Assembly: GCA_903821365.1 (NCBI GenBank)
Contig: CAIJKY010000003.1
Location: 62,001 to 126,000 of the forward strand
Source of the DNA: an uncultured bacterium
Lineage (GTDB): Bacteria; Patescibacteriota; Saccharimonadia; Saccharimonadales; Saccharimonadaceae
Length of the DNA stretch: 64,000 bases
Reading direction: 5' to 3'
This document shows positions 46,238 to 55,149 of the stretch, in pieces. Numbering within the stretch: the first letter of the stretch is position 1; every line of letters starts with the position of its first letter. The notes under the pieces were generated by a model, which was given only the letters and a program-made list of their open reading frames with translations, ran no database searches and had not been told where the DNA came from. Both the position numbers and the translations under genes were made by a program.

Positions 46238-48698
46238 TGAACGCTAGCTCACCACGCTTTGCGGTTACCTTCACGACGTCACCTTTGGCAACCTTGCCAC
46301 TAAGAAAAGCGTCAGCAAGTTGGTCTTCTATGTGCTCTTGAATTGCTCGTCGCAGCGGACGGACACCCTGCATAGCTTCGTATCCTTTATCAATAATGTA
46401 GTTAAAGGCCGAGGCTTGCACCTGCAGTTTCAAATGTTGCGACTGCAATCGTTCATTAAGTTCAGCCACTTGCAAATGAGCGACGGCGAGTGCATCTTTG
46501 CGCGTCAGTGCCTTAAAGACAATTACTTTGTCAAAACGATTGAGTAGCTCTGGCCGCAATGTGTGGCGTAGTTCTTGCAATGCATCACGTTCATGACGCG
46601 CATGCAGGTCGGCAAGCTTAGTCTCTTCTTCGGTGCTTGTCACGTTAAAGCCAAAGCTGGCCTCGCGCTGCATTTTGTCGGCACCAATGTTGCTCGTCAG
46701 AATAACAATAGTGTGTGCAAAATTAACCTGTCTACCCTTAGCATCGCTCACATGACCATCCTCGAGGATTTGTAGCAGCATATTCAATACATCGGGGTGA
46801 GCCTTCTCGATTTCGTCAAATAAGACAACGCTGTACGGTTGGCGTCGGACTTTTTCGGTAAGCTCACCGCCATCATCATATCCAACATAGCCCGCTGGGG
46901 CACCGAGAAGCCGTGCGCCACTATGACGCTCGCTAAACTCGCTCATGTCAATTTTGATCAATGCGTCCTTGCGACCAAACACTTCACGGGCAAGCACGCG
47001 CGCCAACTCCGTCTTGCCAACACCACTTGGCCCCATAAAGATGAATGAGCCAATCGGTCGTGACGTACTGGCAATACCTAGTCGATTGCGTCGTATTGCT
47101 TTTGCAACGGCATCAGTGGCAGTTTTTTGCCCAAGCACGGCTTTTTGCAAATGATCTTCAAGGTTGCGCAAAAACTGTGCCTCTTGACGAAGCAGCTGCG
47201 TCACAGGTATACCTGTAGAGCGTGCAATTGTATAAGCAATATCATCAGTTTGCATCGTTAGCTTTTGCTTTGATTCATGCGCTTGCTTTAGCTCACGAGC
47301 TTTCTGCTCTAAACGACTCAGCCGTGTCTTGTATAATGCTGCGCGTTCATAATCTTCAACCTCAACCGCCTCTTCCATTTTGCTCGCAACTAACTTTACC
47401 TCGCGTTGGATACGACGCAGGCTGGCATTTGTTTTGCCACGCTCCGCTTTAACATGTGCAGCAGTTTCGTCAAGCACGTCAATGGCTTTGTCGGGCATAA
47501 AACGATCAGAGATAAAACGGTCGGATAACTTGACTGCATCCGCTGCGACGTCATCGCTAATTGCAACTCCATGGAATAACTCATAGTGGTGCTTCAGGCC
47601 GCGCACAATCGCGGTTGCTTCTTTGATGTCTGGTTCGGGCACGTTAATTGGTTGAAAGCGACGCTCTAGAGCCGCATCTTTTTCGATGTGCTTACGGTAT
47701 TCTTCGACAGTTGTTGCACCGATAACTCGCATCGTACCGCGAGCAAGTGCTGGTTTCAATATATTGGCAGCATCCATGGCACCCTCGGCGGCACCTGCGC
47801 CAACTAATAAGTGTAGCTCGTCAATGAACAAGACAAGGTTTTTATCGTTGGTCGCCTCATCAACTAAACGTTTGAGCCGCTCTTCAAATTCGCCACGATA
47901 TTTTGTACCAGCAATCATGCCTGCGAGATCAAGCGAAACAATACGCATTTCGAGTGCGTGCTCTGGAGCATCTTCAGCCGCGATCGCTCGCGCAAGGCCT
48001 TCGACAATTGCCGTCTTACCAACACCCGGCTCGCCGATAAGCACTGGGTTGTTTTTAGTGCGACGACCAAGAATGGTTGTAACACGCTTAATAATAGACT
48101 CGCGGCCAATAACCGGATCAAGCTCGTTATTGTGCGCTTTGAGCGTTAAATCAGTGCCAAAGCTTTCAACGATTCCACCCCGCTTGCCATTACTGCGACG
48201 GTTATTCGTTTCTGATTTTAAATCAGACTCAAACTCTGTTTGTTGGCGCTGTAGGTAGCCCTCAAGCTCACCTGTGAGTACTTCAATATTGACATTCATG
48301 TCTCGCAATAAGACGGTGGCGCGAGCATTTTTTTGAGTCATAATGCTGAAGAGAATATGCTCAGTACCGCAATAATCTTGATTAAATTCTTGAGCGACAT
48401 CCCAGCTCATGCGAAGCGTTAATTTTGCCGTTTCGCTGAGACCACGAGCCCCAGTGTTAATGACGAGCGCTTTAGGAGTCAAGTTAAGAGCTAACTGGGC
48501 GCGCTCTAGCGTCACGCCAACTTTGTCGAGTAGTTTTGCACCAACAGACCCACCCTGACTTAACACGCCAAGGAGAATATGTTCTGTGCCAATGTAAACA
48601 CTTCCAAGAGACCTGGCAATAGATTCGGCTTGTTGCAAGCTTGAACGCGCATTGTCGGTCAGAAATTCACTAAAATCGATAAATTCACCGCGTGGCAT
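46221..48698 (-). CDS. clpC: Clp protease ATPase subunit ClpC
   Basis: This 825-aa double-ring AAA+ unfoldase feeds ClpP. The N domain is made of two repeats (ARSSLQQAESIARSLGSVYIGTEHILLGVL...). AAA-1 has Walker A LIGEPGVGKTAIVEGLA, and a UVR motif middle region (EEAVEVEDYERAALYKTRLSRL) distinguishes ClpC from ClpB. AAA-2 has FMGPSGVGKTELARVLA. The ClpP-docking loop is not clearly seen. It is controlled by a perfect CIRCE element at 48778-48804, overlapping its promoter. The leader is about 60 nt with AAGGAGG at 48751-48757 on the opposite strand only, so the true ribosome binding site is GGGAG 14 nt upstream. Confidence 0.96.
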   Translation of the reverse strand: MPRGEFIDFSEFLTDNARSSLQQAESIARSLGSVYIGTEHILLGVLSQGGSVGAKLLDKVGVTLERAQLALNLTPKALVINTGARGLSETAKLTLRMSWDVAQEFNQDYCGTEHILFSIMTQKNARATVLLRDMNVNIEVLTGELEGYLQRQQTEFESDLKSETNNRRSNGKRGGIVESFGTDLTLKAHNNELDPVIGRESIIKRVTTILGRRTKNNPVLIGEPGVGKTAIVEGLARAIAAEDAPEHALEMRIVSLDLAGMIAGTKYRGEFEERLKRLVDEATNDKNLVLFIDELHLLVGAGAAEGAMDAANILKPALARGTMRVIGATTVEEYRKHIEKDAALERRFQPINVPEPDIKEATAIVRGLKHHYELFHGVAISDDVAADAVKLSDRFISDRFMPDKAIDVLDETAAHVKAERGKTNASLRRIQREVKLVASKMEEAVEVEDYERAALYKTRLSRLEQKARELKQAHESKQKLTMQTDDIAYTIARSTGIPVTQLLRQEAQFLRNLEDHLQKAVLGQKTATDAVAKAIRRNRLGIASTSRPIGSFIFMGPSGVGKTELARVLAREVFGRKDALIKIDMSEFSERHSGARLLGAPAGYVGYDDGGELTEKVRRQPYSVVLFDEIEKAHPDVLNMLLQILEDGHVSDAKGRQVNFAHTIVILTSNIGADKMQREASFGFNVTSTEEETKLADLHARHERDALQELRHTLRPELLNRFDKVIVFKALTRKDALAVAHLQVAELNERLQSQHLKLQVQASAFNYIIDKGYEAMQGVRPLRRAIQEHIEDQLADAFLSGKVAKGDVVKVTAKRGELAFNAKQE

Positions 48699-48766
48699 CT
48701 GTTATTACTATACTCCCTTTCTGCCTCGTCTTATAGCTCTTTGGAATCATAAGGAGGATAGTTACC

Positions 48767-48804
48767 ATTATAAGAAATTAGCACTCTATGGTCAAGAGTG
48801 CTAA
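48767..48804 (-). promoter_or_regulatory. clpC promoter overlapped by a perfect CIRCE (HrcA) operator
   Basis: TTAGCACTC-N9-GAGTGCTAA (48778-48804) matches the CIRCE consensus exactly. The boxes TTGACC (inside the N9) and TATAAT (48767-48772) lie 17 nt apart, so HrcA binding would block RNA polymerase directly. Confidence 0.92.
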
Positions 48805-48851
48805 TACTATTTTCTGACAATTCAATTATAGCCGCGAGGCAAGGTATATAT

Positions 48852-49994
48852 TTACTTGCTCGCCTGCTCTTCAACAGCGCTCAGAAGCGAATCTTCGATA
48901 TTCTTACGTGGCTTTTTCTCTTCACTCACTGCTTCTGCAGGTGCTGCTGCGTCATCACTCGCTTCGATATCAAGCTCGTAGCCGGTAAGTTTGCCGGCCA
49001 GACGAACGTTTTGACCACCACGACCAATGGCAATTGAAAGCTGGTCGCGCGCTACGATGACACGAGCGTGCTTTTTGGCTTCATCAATAGTGATAGACAT
49101 AATTTCAGCTGGGCTAAGAGCGTTGCGGATAAACGCTTCTGGCTCTTCACCAAATGTGATGATGTCAATTTTTTCTTGATCACCAATCTCGTTCATCACT
49201 GCCTGAACGCGAATACCATGACCACCTACGAATGTGCCGACAGGATCAACACCAGGCACACTCGAACGAACAGCAAGTTTTGTACGCTTGCCGGCCTCGC
49301 GTGCAATTGCCTTGATCTCGACTGCGCCATTGCTCATCTCAGGCACTTCTTGACGGAACAAGTGCTCAATAAAAGCCTCGCTGGAACGACTCAGAATAAG
49401 CTGTGGACCTCGGGTGCCACGCTCAACATCCTTAAGTAGGACTTTTATGCGGCTACCAATACCGTAATATTCACCAGGAATTTGCTCATTCGTTGGCATG
49501 ATACCAGTACCCTTGCCAAGCTCAATACGAACAACACGCTGTTCGACGCGTTGCACAGTACCCGTAACTACAGAGCCAATACGGTCTTCGAATTCAGCTA
49601 ATACAACTTCGCGCTCAGCTTCACGGAGCTTCTGCAATACAACTTGTTTCGCAGTCTGGGCAGCAACTCGGCCAAACGTGGTTGGGTGCTCGATCTCTTC
49701 GTAGATATCACCTTCGGCAATCTCAGGCTTGATTTTTTGAGCATCAATCAAGCTAATCTCAAGTGCTGGATTCTCAACTGTATCAACAACTTCTTTGCTG
49801 ATGTATACCGTAACCGCACCAGTGTTCGAGTCCATAGTAGCGCGCACATCTTGTTCGCGGTCGCCATTGTCTCGGCGCCATGCAGCAGCAATTGCTTGCT
49901 CCAGAATGTCATGCACCATGTCTTCTGGTAAGTTTTTTTCTTCAGCGATCGTGCGGACCGCTAGGGTTAACTGTTTGATGTCTATACCGTTCAT
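48852..49994 (-). CDS. nusA: Transcription termination/antitermination protein NusA
   Basis: The 380-aa protein has an N-terminal RNAP-binding domain (MNGIDIKQLTLAVRTIAEEKNLPEDMVHDILEQAI), the S1 domain (GSVVTGTVQRVEQRVVRIELG), and KH1 and KH2 (VPGVDPVGTFVGGHGIRVQAVMNEI; LSIAIGRGGQNVRLAGKLTGYEL). The C-terminal acidic repeats of E. coli NusA are absent, as in Gram-positives, and are replaced by a short charged tail. The ribosome binding site is AAGGAG. A terminator-like hairpin ends right before that site (50008-50034), suggesting attenuation. Confidence 0.96.
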   Translation of the reverse strand: MNGIDIKQLTLAVRTIAEEKNLPEDMVHDILEQAIAAAWRRDNGDREQDVRATMDSNTGAVTVYISKEVVDTVENPALEISLIDAQKIKPEIAEGDIYEEIEHPTTFGRVAAQTAKQVVLQKLREAEREVVLAEFEDRIGSVVTGTVQRVEQRVVRIELGKGTGIMPTNEQIPGEYYGIGSRIKVLLKDVERGTRGPQLILSRSSEAFIEHLFRQEVPEMSNGAVEIKAIAREAGKRTKLAVRSSVPGVDPVGTFVGGHGIRVQAVMNEIGDQEKIDIITFGEEPEAFIRNALSPAEIMSITIDEAKKHARVIVARDQLSIAIGRGGQNVRLAGKLTGYELDIEASDDAAAPAEAVSEEKKPRKNIEDSLLSAVEEQASK

Positions 49995-50007
49995 ATATCT
50001 CCTTATG

Positions 50008-50034
50008 AAAAAATCCGACCTGGCGGCCGGAATT
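50008..50034 (-). promoter_or_regulatory. Terminator-like hairpin in the nusA leader (possible attenuator)
   Basis: On the minus strand AAT(T)CCGGCC pairs with GGTCGGATT around a GCCA loop and runs straight into TTTTTT, followed at once by CATAAGGAG and the nusA ATG. A possible promoter (TTGCGC-17-TACTAT, -10 at 50044-50049) lies just upstream, so the hairpin would be within the nusA leader. Confidence 0.55.
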
Positions 50035-50059
50035 ACTAATCAAATAGTACTATATGTTG

Positions 50060-50099
50060 CTCGAGTGCGCAAGAGACGGTATGTGTACGCGCACTCGAG
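50060..50099 (-). terminator. Hairpin ending the carbon operon
   Basis: CTCGAGTGCGC / GCGCACTCGAG is a perfect 11-bp stem with an 18-nt loop, about 10 nt past the stop of the 413-aa gene. The T tract is absent. Confidence 0.65.
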
Positions 50100-50108
50100 A
50101 CTCATATA

Positions 50109-51350
50109 CTACGCTCGCTTCAGCGTCTCTGGCGCGATCATATCATTATCGAGTTGGCTCAGTATCTGGTCTTCAAGATTCTTTTGTCCCATATAGCGCA
50201 TAAAGATTTCATTCCATAAGCTTTCGCGGAAATGGTACGAGTAGCGATTATCGTACGTTTCTTCGTTGCTGGCGCTAAGGCTGACATCCATCAGATTCAG
50301 TGTCACTGGCGCCCCATCATACATCATGCCGACATAGTCTTTGTCTTTCCAAAATTCTAATTCGGGATCGAGATCATAGAGCATAGCCTCGGCACGTCGC
50401 CAGTGTAAGTCTTCGGGCTGTACATGCGGCTGGAAAGCCTCTGGGTGGTTCTCATCCTTTAGCTTGCCAAAGTACCGCTGAATCACGCGCCAATGGACAT
50501 ATTGCCCAGCCATAGATGCAGCGTTGCCTGGATCGGCAATGAGTGTCGTAACGATGACTTCGCCAAAATTCTTCTCGACTTGTTTGAGTTTGAAAAATGC
50601 CGAATATAAACGCACTTCATTTAGATAATGGAAAATGAGCGGCAGACTCTTCATAGTAATACCCTTCATCGTCGCTTGCTCCATCGGCACGACAACAATT
50701 GTTCCCATCTCTTTGGTATGCGTAATGTTATGGCGCTTTTTAGCGACAAAATGGCCCGCTAGGCCAACATATTTATCGTGATCCATAACTACTAATGAAA
50801 TATCACGGGTTTCAAAGTCACTTGGAGTCACCGTCTTGAAAAGTTCATCGTATTTGTTGAGCCACTCGGGGCCTTCAGAGAAACGGATCGCCGTATACAA
50901 TTCGTCAATTGGCTCTTGTTTTAGCATGGAGTCAATTGAGCGGTAGTTCAAATGTTCCATCAACTTAGTCGGTGGCATCTTACGTAGCAGCTCTTTGGCG
51001 ACCGAGCGCTTCAATGCCCAGCATGACCAATTTGCCTTGACTGATTTCGCCGCTTTTATGATATGGGGGATCATGTGACGAACATTGTCGATATCAGTGC
51101 CGCCGATCTTTTTAGCAAGTCGTGCGTCATCAGCGGCAATACGTGCGACTAATGCTTGGTAAAATTCACCACCAGTCGTATCGGTTGGGTCAAGCCCTAG
51201 CGCGCGCTGTGATTGTTTTGTCTTTTCGATAATTTCACCGATTAAACGCGCATCAATACCCTGCAGGCCACTAGCTTTTTCGAGCTGCTGTAGTGCAAGC
51301 GAAAATAGCGGCTCTTCAGCATGGAGTAAATCACTTAAAACATGGGCCAT
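50109..51350 (-). CDS. Unknown 413-aa protein at the end of the carbon operon
   Basis: The family is not recognised. It is soluble, with no signal or membrane helix. The N-terminal 100 residues are helical (LSDLLHAEEPLFSLALQQLEKASGLQGIDARLIGEIIEKTKQ) and contain LGLDPTDTTGGEFYQALVARI. The central part has strand-rich stretches (ISLVVMDHDKYVGLAGHFV, EMGTIVVVPMEQATMKGITM, GEVIVTTLIADPGN), and the C-terminal part is aromatic and acidic (DLHWRRAEAMLYDLDPELEFWKDKDYVGMMYDGAP). It starts 13 nt after the PfkB-type kinase stop, so a metabolic or regulatory role linked to sugar phosphates is inferred from context only. Confidence 0.8.
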   Translation of the reverse strand: MAHVLSDLLHAEEPLFSLALQQLEKASGLQGIDARLIGEIIEKTKQSQRALGLDPTDTTGGEFYQALVARIAADDARLAKKIGGTDIDNVRHMIPHIIKAAKSVKANWSCWALKRSVAKELLRKMPPTKLMEHLNYRSIDSMLKQEPIDELYTAIRFSEGPEWLNKYDELFKTVTPSDFETRDISLVVMDHDKYVGLAGHFVAKKRHNITHTKEMGTIVVVPMEQATMKGITMKSLPLIFHYLNEVRLYSAFFKLKQVEKNFGEVIVTTLIADPGNAASMAGQYVHWRVIQRYFGKLKDENHPEAFQPHVQPEDLHWRRAEAMLYDLDPELEFWKDKDYVGMMYDGAPVTLNLMDVSLSASNEETYDNRYSYHFRESLWNEIFMRYMGQKNLEDQILSQLDNDMIAPETLKRA

Positions 51351-51362
51351 GGTTGCTCCTTC

Positions 51363-52322
51363 TTAAAAATCTGTTACTACAAGCGGCATAGTGTGTATGT
51401 GGGCATTGCGATGCAATATTCCCTCTTTGGCACCGATCTTTTGCACAACACTTGTAGAGTTAGCGCTGGCAAAGGTGACCGCTTCTTGAATTGTTTTGCC
51501 TTGGATAATCTTGGCCACAAAACCGCTGGCAAAAGCATCGCCTGCGCCAAGTCGATCAACAACTACCACGTCTTCGTACATTCCAGCCGCCACAACGACT
51601 TTGCCGTCAGTCGCTACTGAACCATTAGGGCCATCCGATACGATAACAACTGGACAATAGGTTATTAAACGACGCGCTAGCTCTTCTGTTGTTGTTCCTT
51701 GCACTAAAATCTGCGCCTCTTCTTTGTTGACGCTCAATACCGTCACGTGTGCGAGTATTTCTTTCAAACGATCGACATGCGCAAGTTCGCTTCCAGCAGG
51801 ATTCATGGCAACCTTAACACCAGCAGCTGCCGCTTGCGCAACTACCGCCTCAAGCAACCCCATTGTGCCAAGTGAAGAGACGTATAGCCAATCTGCTTTC
51901 GCTATTGCGCTAAGATCAAGCGGAAACCCACTAACGGGCAACTTCGAACCATGGTAATTAAGAATGGTGCGCTCGCCATTTGGCGCTAGCAATACCGACG
52001 AATAACTTGCGCGGTACGCTTCATCGATAACAACATGGCTTGTATCAATATCTTCAGCATCGAGCACCTGCATAATCGCCTGGCTCGCAATATCGTGACC
52101 CAGTGCCCACATGTATGCCGCCTCAATGCCTTGGCGCGCGAATGTCGTTGCCGCGTTCGTAGCGTTGCCACCAGTAGAAAACACGACATTATCAAGCATT
52201 AGTTTGCTGCCAAGCTGAAGGTGTTCGTAGAAAATACCTTTTTCACGCTGTGGTTCAAAAACTTTGCCACTCAAAAAAACATCTTGTGTCGATTTGCCGA
52301 TAGTAAGAACTCGGGCTGCCAT
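51363..52322 (-). CDS. PfkB/ribokinase-family sugar kinase
   Basis: This 319-aa kinase has GGNATNAATTFARQG (substrate and lid region) at about residues 51-65 and the C-terminal signature VVVDRLGAGDAFASGFVAKI, in which GAGD forms the anion hole and Asp is the catalytic base. The family includes ribokinase, fructokinase and minor phosphofructokinase; the substrate cannot be read. No classical PfkA is in the window, and the gene follows fba by 3 nt, so a phosphofructokinase or sugar-entry role is plausible. Confidence 0.85.
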   Translation of the reverse strand: MAARVLTIGKSTQDVFLSGKVFEPQREKGIFYEHLQLGSKLMLDNVVFSTGGNATNAATTFARQGIEAAYMWALGHDIASQAIMQVLDAEDIDTSHVVIDEAYRASYSSVLLAPNGERTILNYHGSKLPVSGFPLDLSAIAKADWLYVSSLGTMGLLEAVVAQAAAAGVKVAMNPAGSELAHVDRLKEILAHVTVLSVNKEEAQILVQGTTTEELARRLITYCPVVIVSDGPNGSVATDGKVVVAAGMYEDVVVVDRLGAGDAFASGFVAKIIQGKTIQEAVTFASANSTSVVQKIGAKEGILHRNAHIHTMPLVVTDF

Positions 52323-52325
52323 AAA

Positions 52326-53237
52326 CTAGACCACCGCCTTGCCTGCCGACCCGAAGGCGCTAATCTTTGATTCGACAACTTCTTGAACCGCACCATAGAC
52401 CGTTGGCATTAACTTAACCACGGCGTATTCATCAGGGTTGTCATTGAGTACCTTCAATAGCGTCTCGCGGAAGACATAGCGCATGTCTGAATTAATATTA
52501 ATTTTGCTGACACCAATTTTAGCGGCATCTTCAAAGTAGTGCAGCGGCGTTCCACTGCCACCATGCAGGCTGATGTTTGTCTCGACACTGTCGCGCAACT
52601 GCTGCAATAGCTCAAGATCAAGTTGTTTTGGAACTGGATAAAGGCCATGGAGATTACCAATCTGTACCGCCATCGTGTCAATGCCAGTCGCATTGGCAAA
52701 TGATACCGCTTCTTCAGGCTTAGTGTTCCACTTTTTGACTTCTTCATAGTCAATGGTTTCTTTATGGACGTTTGAGCTGCCCATAAAATAACGCTCTTCA
52801 GCCTCAACAAGTGCGCCAGTAAAGCGCGCGTACTCAACTACCTCTTTAGTTTTTGCAGTGATTTCTTCGAGCGGTGCATCGTGATTAGCTTGAGATATAT
52901 CAATATGGATAAACTCAAATCCCGCATCAATGCCACGCTTTGCCGCCTCGACGCTTGGGCTATGGTCAAGGTTAATGAACATTTCAATAGCGTATTCAGC
53001 TTTATAGTTATCAACCATATCGCGAATATTATCGAGCCCCATCGCTTTCACTTCTCCGTCGCTCACTTCTACCATAACAGGGGCGTTCAATTTTTGAGCT
53101 GCTCGGCATACTGCGATTAAAGTTTCTTGGTTATCAATATTGAATGCACCAACGGCAAACTTTTGTTGACGTGCGCGCTGCATCAGATGACGAGCGCGGA
53201 TACAATTATCGCGGATTTCACGAATAGTTAATGGCAT
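52326..53237 (-). CDS. fba: Class II fructose-bisphosphate aldolase
   Basis: This 303-aa zinc aldolase interconverts fructose 1,6-bisphosphate with two triose phosphates. FAVGAFNIDNQETLIAVCRAA, the metal/catalytic INLDHSPSVEAAKRGIDAGFEFIHIDIS, GIDTMAVQIGNLHGLYP and NISLHGGSGTPLHYFEDAAKIGVSKININSDMR are the expected motifs. It could also be a tagatose/sulfoquinovose-type aldolase of the same family. It sits between the transketolase genes and the sugar kinase in one operon. Confidence 0.88.
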   Translation of the reverse strand: MPLTIREIRDNCIRARHLMQRARQQKFAVGAFNIDNQETLIAVCRAAQKLNAPVMVEVSDGEVKAMGLDNIRDMVDNYKAEYAIEMFINLDHSPSVEAAKRGIDAGFEFIHIDISQANHDAPLEEITAKTKEVVEYARFTGALVEAEERYFMGSSNVHKETIDYEEVKKWNTKPEEAVSFANATGIDTMAVQIGNLHGLYPVPKQLDLELLQQLRDSVETNISLHGGSGTPLHYFEDAAKIGVSKININSDMRYVFRETLLKVLNDNPDEYAVVKLMPTVYGAVQEVVESKISAFGSAGKAVV

Positions 53238-53249
53238 AATGAGAATATC

Positions 53250-54248
53250 CTATTTAGGTTTAACGTTGTCTAGCAGGTCGTGAGCAACGAGCGCAATCTG
53301 CACACCCGTTAAACCAAACTGTTTCAATAGCTCTTGTGGCGTCCCTGACTCTCCGAAGCGGTCTTTCATGCCAATACGACGAACAGGCACTGGACAAAGC
53401 TCGCTAAGAGCTTCACAAACCGCCGAGCCAAACCCACCTGCGGCCTGGGCTTCTTCTGCGGTTATCACCAGCCCAGTCTTACGAGCACTAGTAGCAATAG
53501 TTTCGGTGTCGAGCGGCTTGATAGTCGGTACATGCACAACTTCGGCACTAATACCATCATCTGCAAGCGTTTTAGCAGCCAGAAGTGCCTGATATGTCAT
53601 CGTGCCGGTTGCACAAATCGTAATGTCGGTGCCCGCGCGTAGCACATATGCCTTACCAATTTCGAATGGCGTGTGTTCAGTCGTAAAAACCGGCGATGCC
53701 TCACGCGCAAGACGAAGATAGGTCGGCGTATCGTTAAAGGCAGTTGCAAGCGTTGCCTTCTCGGCCTCAACACTATCGGCTGGCGCAATCACAACCATGC
53801 CCGGTAACACACGCATTAAAGCGATATCCTCAAGCATCTGATGCGTTGCGCCGTCTGGGCCAACACTCACACCAGCGTGTGAACCGACAACTTTAACGGG
53901 ACGTTGATTAAGGCAAATTGTCGTACGAATTTGTTCCCAGTTGCGCCCTGGGCTAAAAGCAGCATAGCTACTTGTAAACGGTATTTTACCCATTGCTGCC
54001 ATGCCGGCAGCGAGTGTGACCAAGTTTTGCTCGGCGATACCAACTTCGACAAATCGCGCCGGGAATGCGTCCCTAAATGCTGACATCTGAGTCGAGTCCG
54101 TAAGATCGGCACACAGTGCAACGATGCGATCGTCTTGCTCTCCAGCTTTCTTGAGGCCGCGTCCAAAGCCTTTGCGAATAGGCTCTTCGGCAATGCCGTC
54201 ATGTCCGACATCATCCGACAAATGCATATTGAGCGGTATATTACTCAT
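53250..54248 (-). CDS. Transketolase, C-terminal (pyrimidine-binding) subunit
   Basis: The 332-aa protein corresponds to the second half of transketolase. RFVEVGIAEQNLVTLAAGMAAMGKIPFTSSYAAF carries the catalytic Glu that activates thiamine diphosphate, followed by GSHAGVSVGPDGATHQMLEDIALMR and the C-terminal domain (IKPLDTETIATSARKTGLVITAEEAQAAGGFGSAV). The start is ATG 54248, preceded by GAGGTG; a GTG 2 codons earlier is less likely. The ATG overlaps the end of the N-subunit gene by 8 nt. Splitting into two genes is common in archaea and some bacteria. Confidence 0.92.
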   Translation of the reverse strand: MSNIPLNMHLSDDVGHDGIAEEPIRKGFGRGLKKAGEQDDRIVALCADLTDSTQMSAFRDAFPARFVEVGIAEQNLVTLAAGMAAMGKIPFTSSYAAFSPGRNWEQIRTTICLNQRPVKVVGSHAGVSVGPDGATHQMLEDIALMRVLPGMVVIAPADSVEAEKATLATAFNDTPTYLRLAREASPVFTTEHTPFEIGKAYVLRAGTDITICATGTMTYQALLAAKTLADDGISAEVVHVPTIKPLDTETIATSARKTGLVITAEEAQAAGGFGSAVCEALSELCPVPVRRIGMKDRFGESGTPQELLKQFGLTGVQIALVAHDLLDNVKPK

Positions 54249-55089
54249 GTTCACCTCGAATCTTACCGTCTAAACTACGGATACGTTTAAGGGCGTCTTT
54301 TGCCTGTTGGCTGTTTGGCGGTGCGCCGTGCCAATGATAGTCGTATTCCATAAAATCAACCCCTTTGCCAGGAACGGTGTGGGCGATAATCACGACTGGC
54401 TTTTCGACGATGGCACGAGCCATACTGCAAGCATCGATAACGCTTTGGACATTATTACCATCAATTTCAAGTACGTGCCAACCAAATGCTTCCCACTTAG
54501 CGCGTAAGTTTTCAAGCGGCATGACATCTTCAGTGTTGCCATCGATCTGAATATTGTTGCGATCAATAATACCGATAAGGTTGTGCAGCTTATACTTACC
54601 AGCAAACATCGCTGCTTCCCAAATATTGCCTTCATTGAGCTCGCCGTCACCCATAACAACGTAGACCCAGCGGTAATTATTATGATCAAAGTTCATTAAG
54701 CTGTAGGCCATACCCGCTGCTTGGCTCAGTCCGCTACCAAGCGGGCCACTCGTTGTTTCGAGCCCTGGTAATCGTACCCGTTCGGGGTGCCCTTGTAGGC
54801 GAGATCCAAATTGACGGAGCGTCATTAGTTCTTCACGATCAAAATAGCCAGCTTCAGCCATAGCGGCATAACGCACTGGCACACAGTGGCCATTGCTAAG
54901 AATTAAAATATCGCGATCATCCCAGTCCGGTTTTTTAGGATTGTGCTGTAATACCGAAAAGTAGAGCGCCGAGAAAATGTCAGCTAGCCCAAGCGGCCCG
55001 GCCGAGTGTCCTGTACCGGCGTGCTCCAACATCTTTATGATGTCAGTGCGAATGTCATTGGCTTTGTGTTCGAGTTGTGTAATAGTCAT
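54241..55089 (-). CDS. Transketolase, N-terminal (ThDP diphosphate-binding) subunit
   Basis: The 282-aa protein corresponds to the first half of transketolase. HAGTGHSAGPLGLADIFSALYF, GHCVPVRYAAMAEAGYF and QGHPERVRLPGLETTSGPLGSGLSQAAGMAY are followed by the ThDP diphosphate/Mg motif VVMGDGELNEGNIWEAAMFAGKYKLHNLIGIIDRNN. It works as a heteromer with the following gene and moves two-carbon units in the non-oxidative pentose phosphate pathway. A 60-nt gap without a visible promoter separates it from rpe. Confidence 0.92.
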   Translation of the reverse strand: MTITQLEHKANDIRTDIIKMLEHAGTGHSAGPLGLADIFSALYFSVLQHNPKKPDWDDRDILILSNGHCVPVRYAAMAEAGYFDREELMTLRQFGSRLQGHPERVRLPGLETTSGPLGSGLSQAAGMAYSLMNFDHNNYRWVYVVMGDGELNEGNIWEAAMFAGKYKLHNLIGIIDRNNIQIDGNTEDVMPLENLRAKWEAFGWHVLEIDGNNVQSVIDACSMARAIVEKPVVIIAHTVPGKGVDFMEYDYHWHGAPPNSQQAKDALKRIRSLDGKIRGEHE

Positions 55090-55149
55090 AAGCTTTATAG
55101 CTATTATAAACTACTGCACCTTAAAAATCATTGCGGTTTGTAGTTCTGG

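Noticed and set aside
47686-48258. 190-codon plus-strand frame inside clpC
   Set aside because: It is antisense to the conserved AAA-1 domain of ClpC; no initiation signals.
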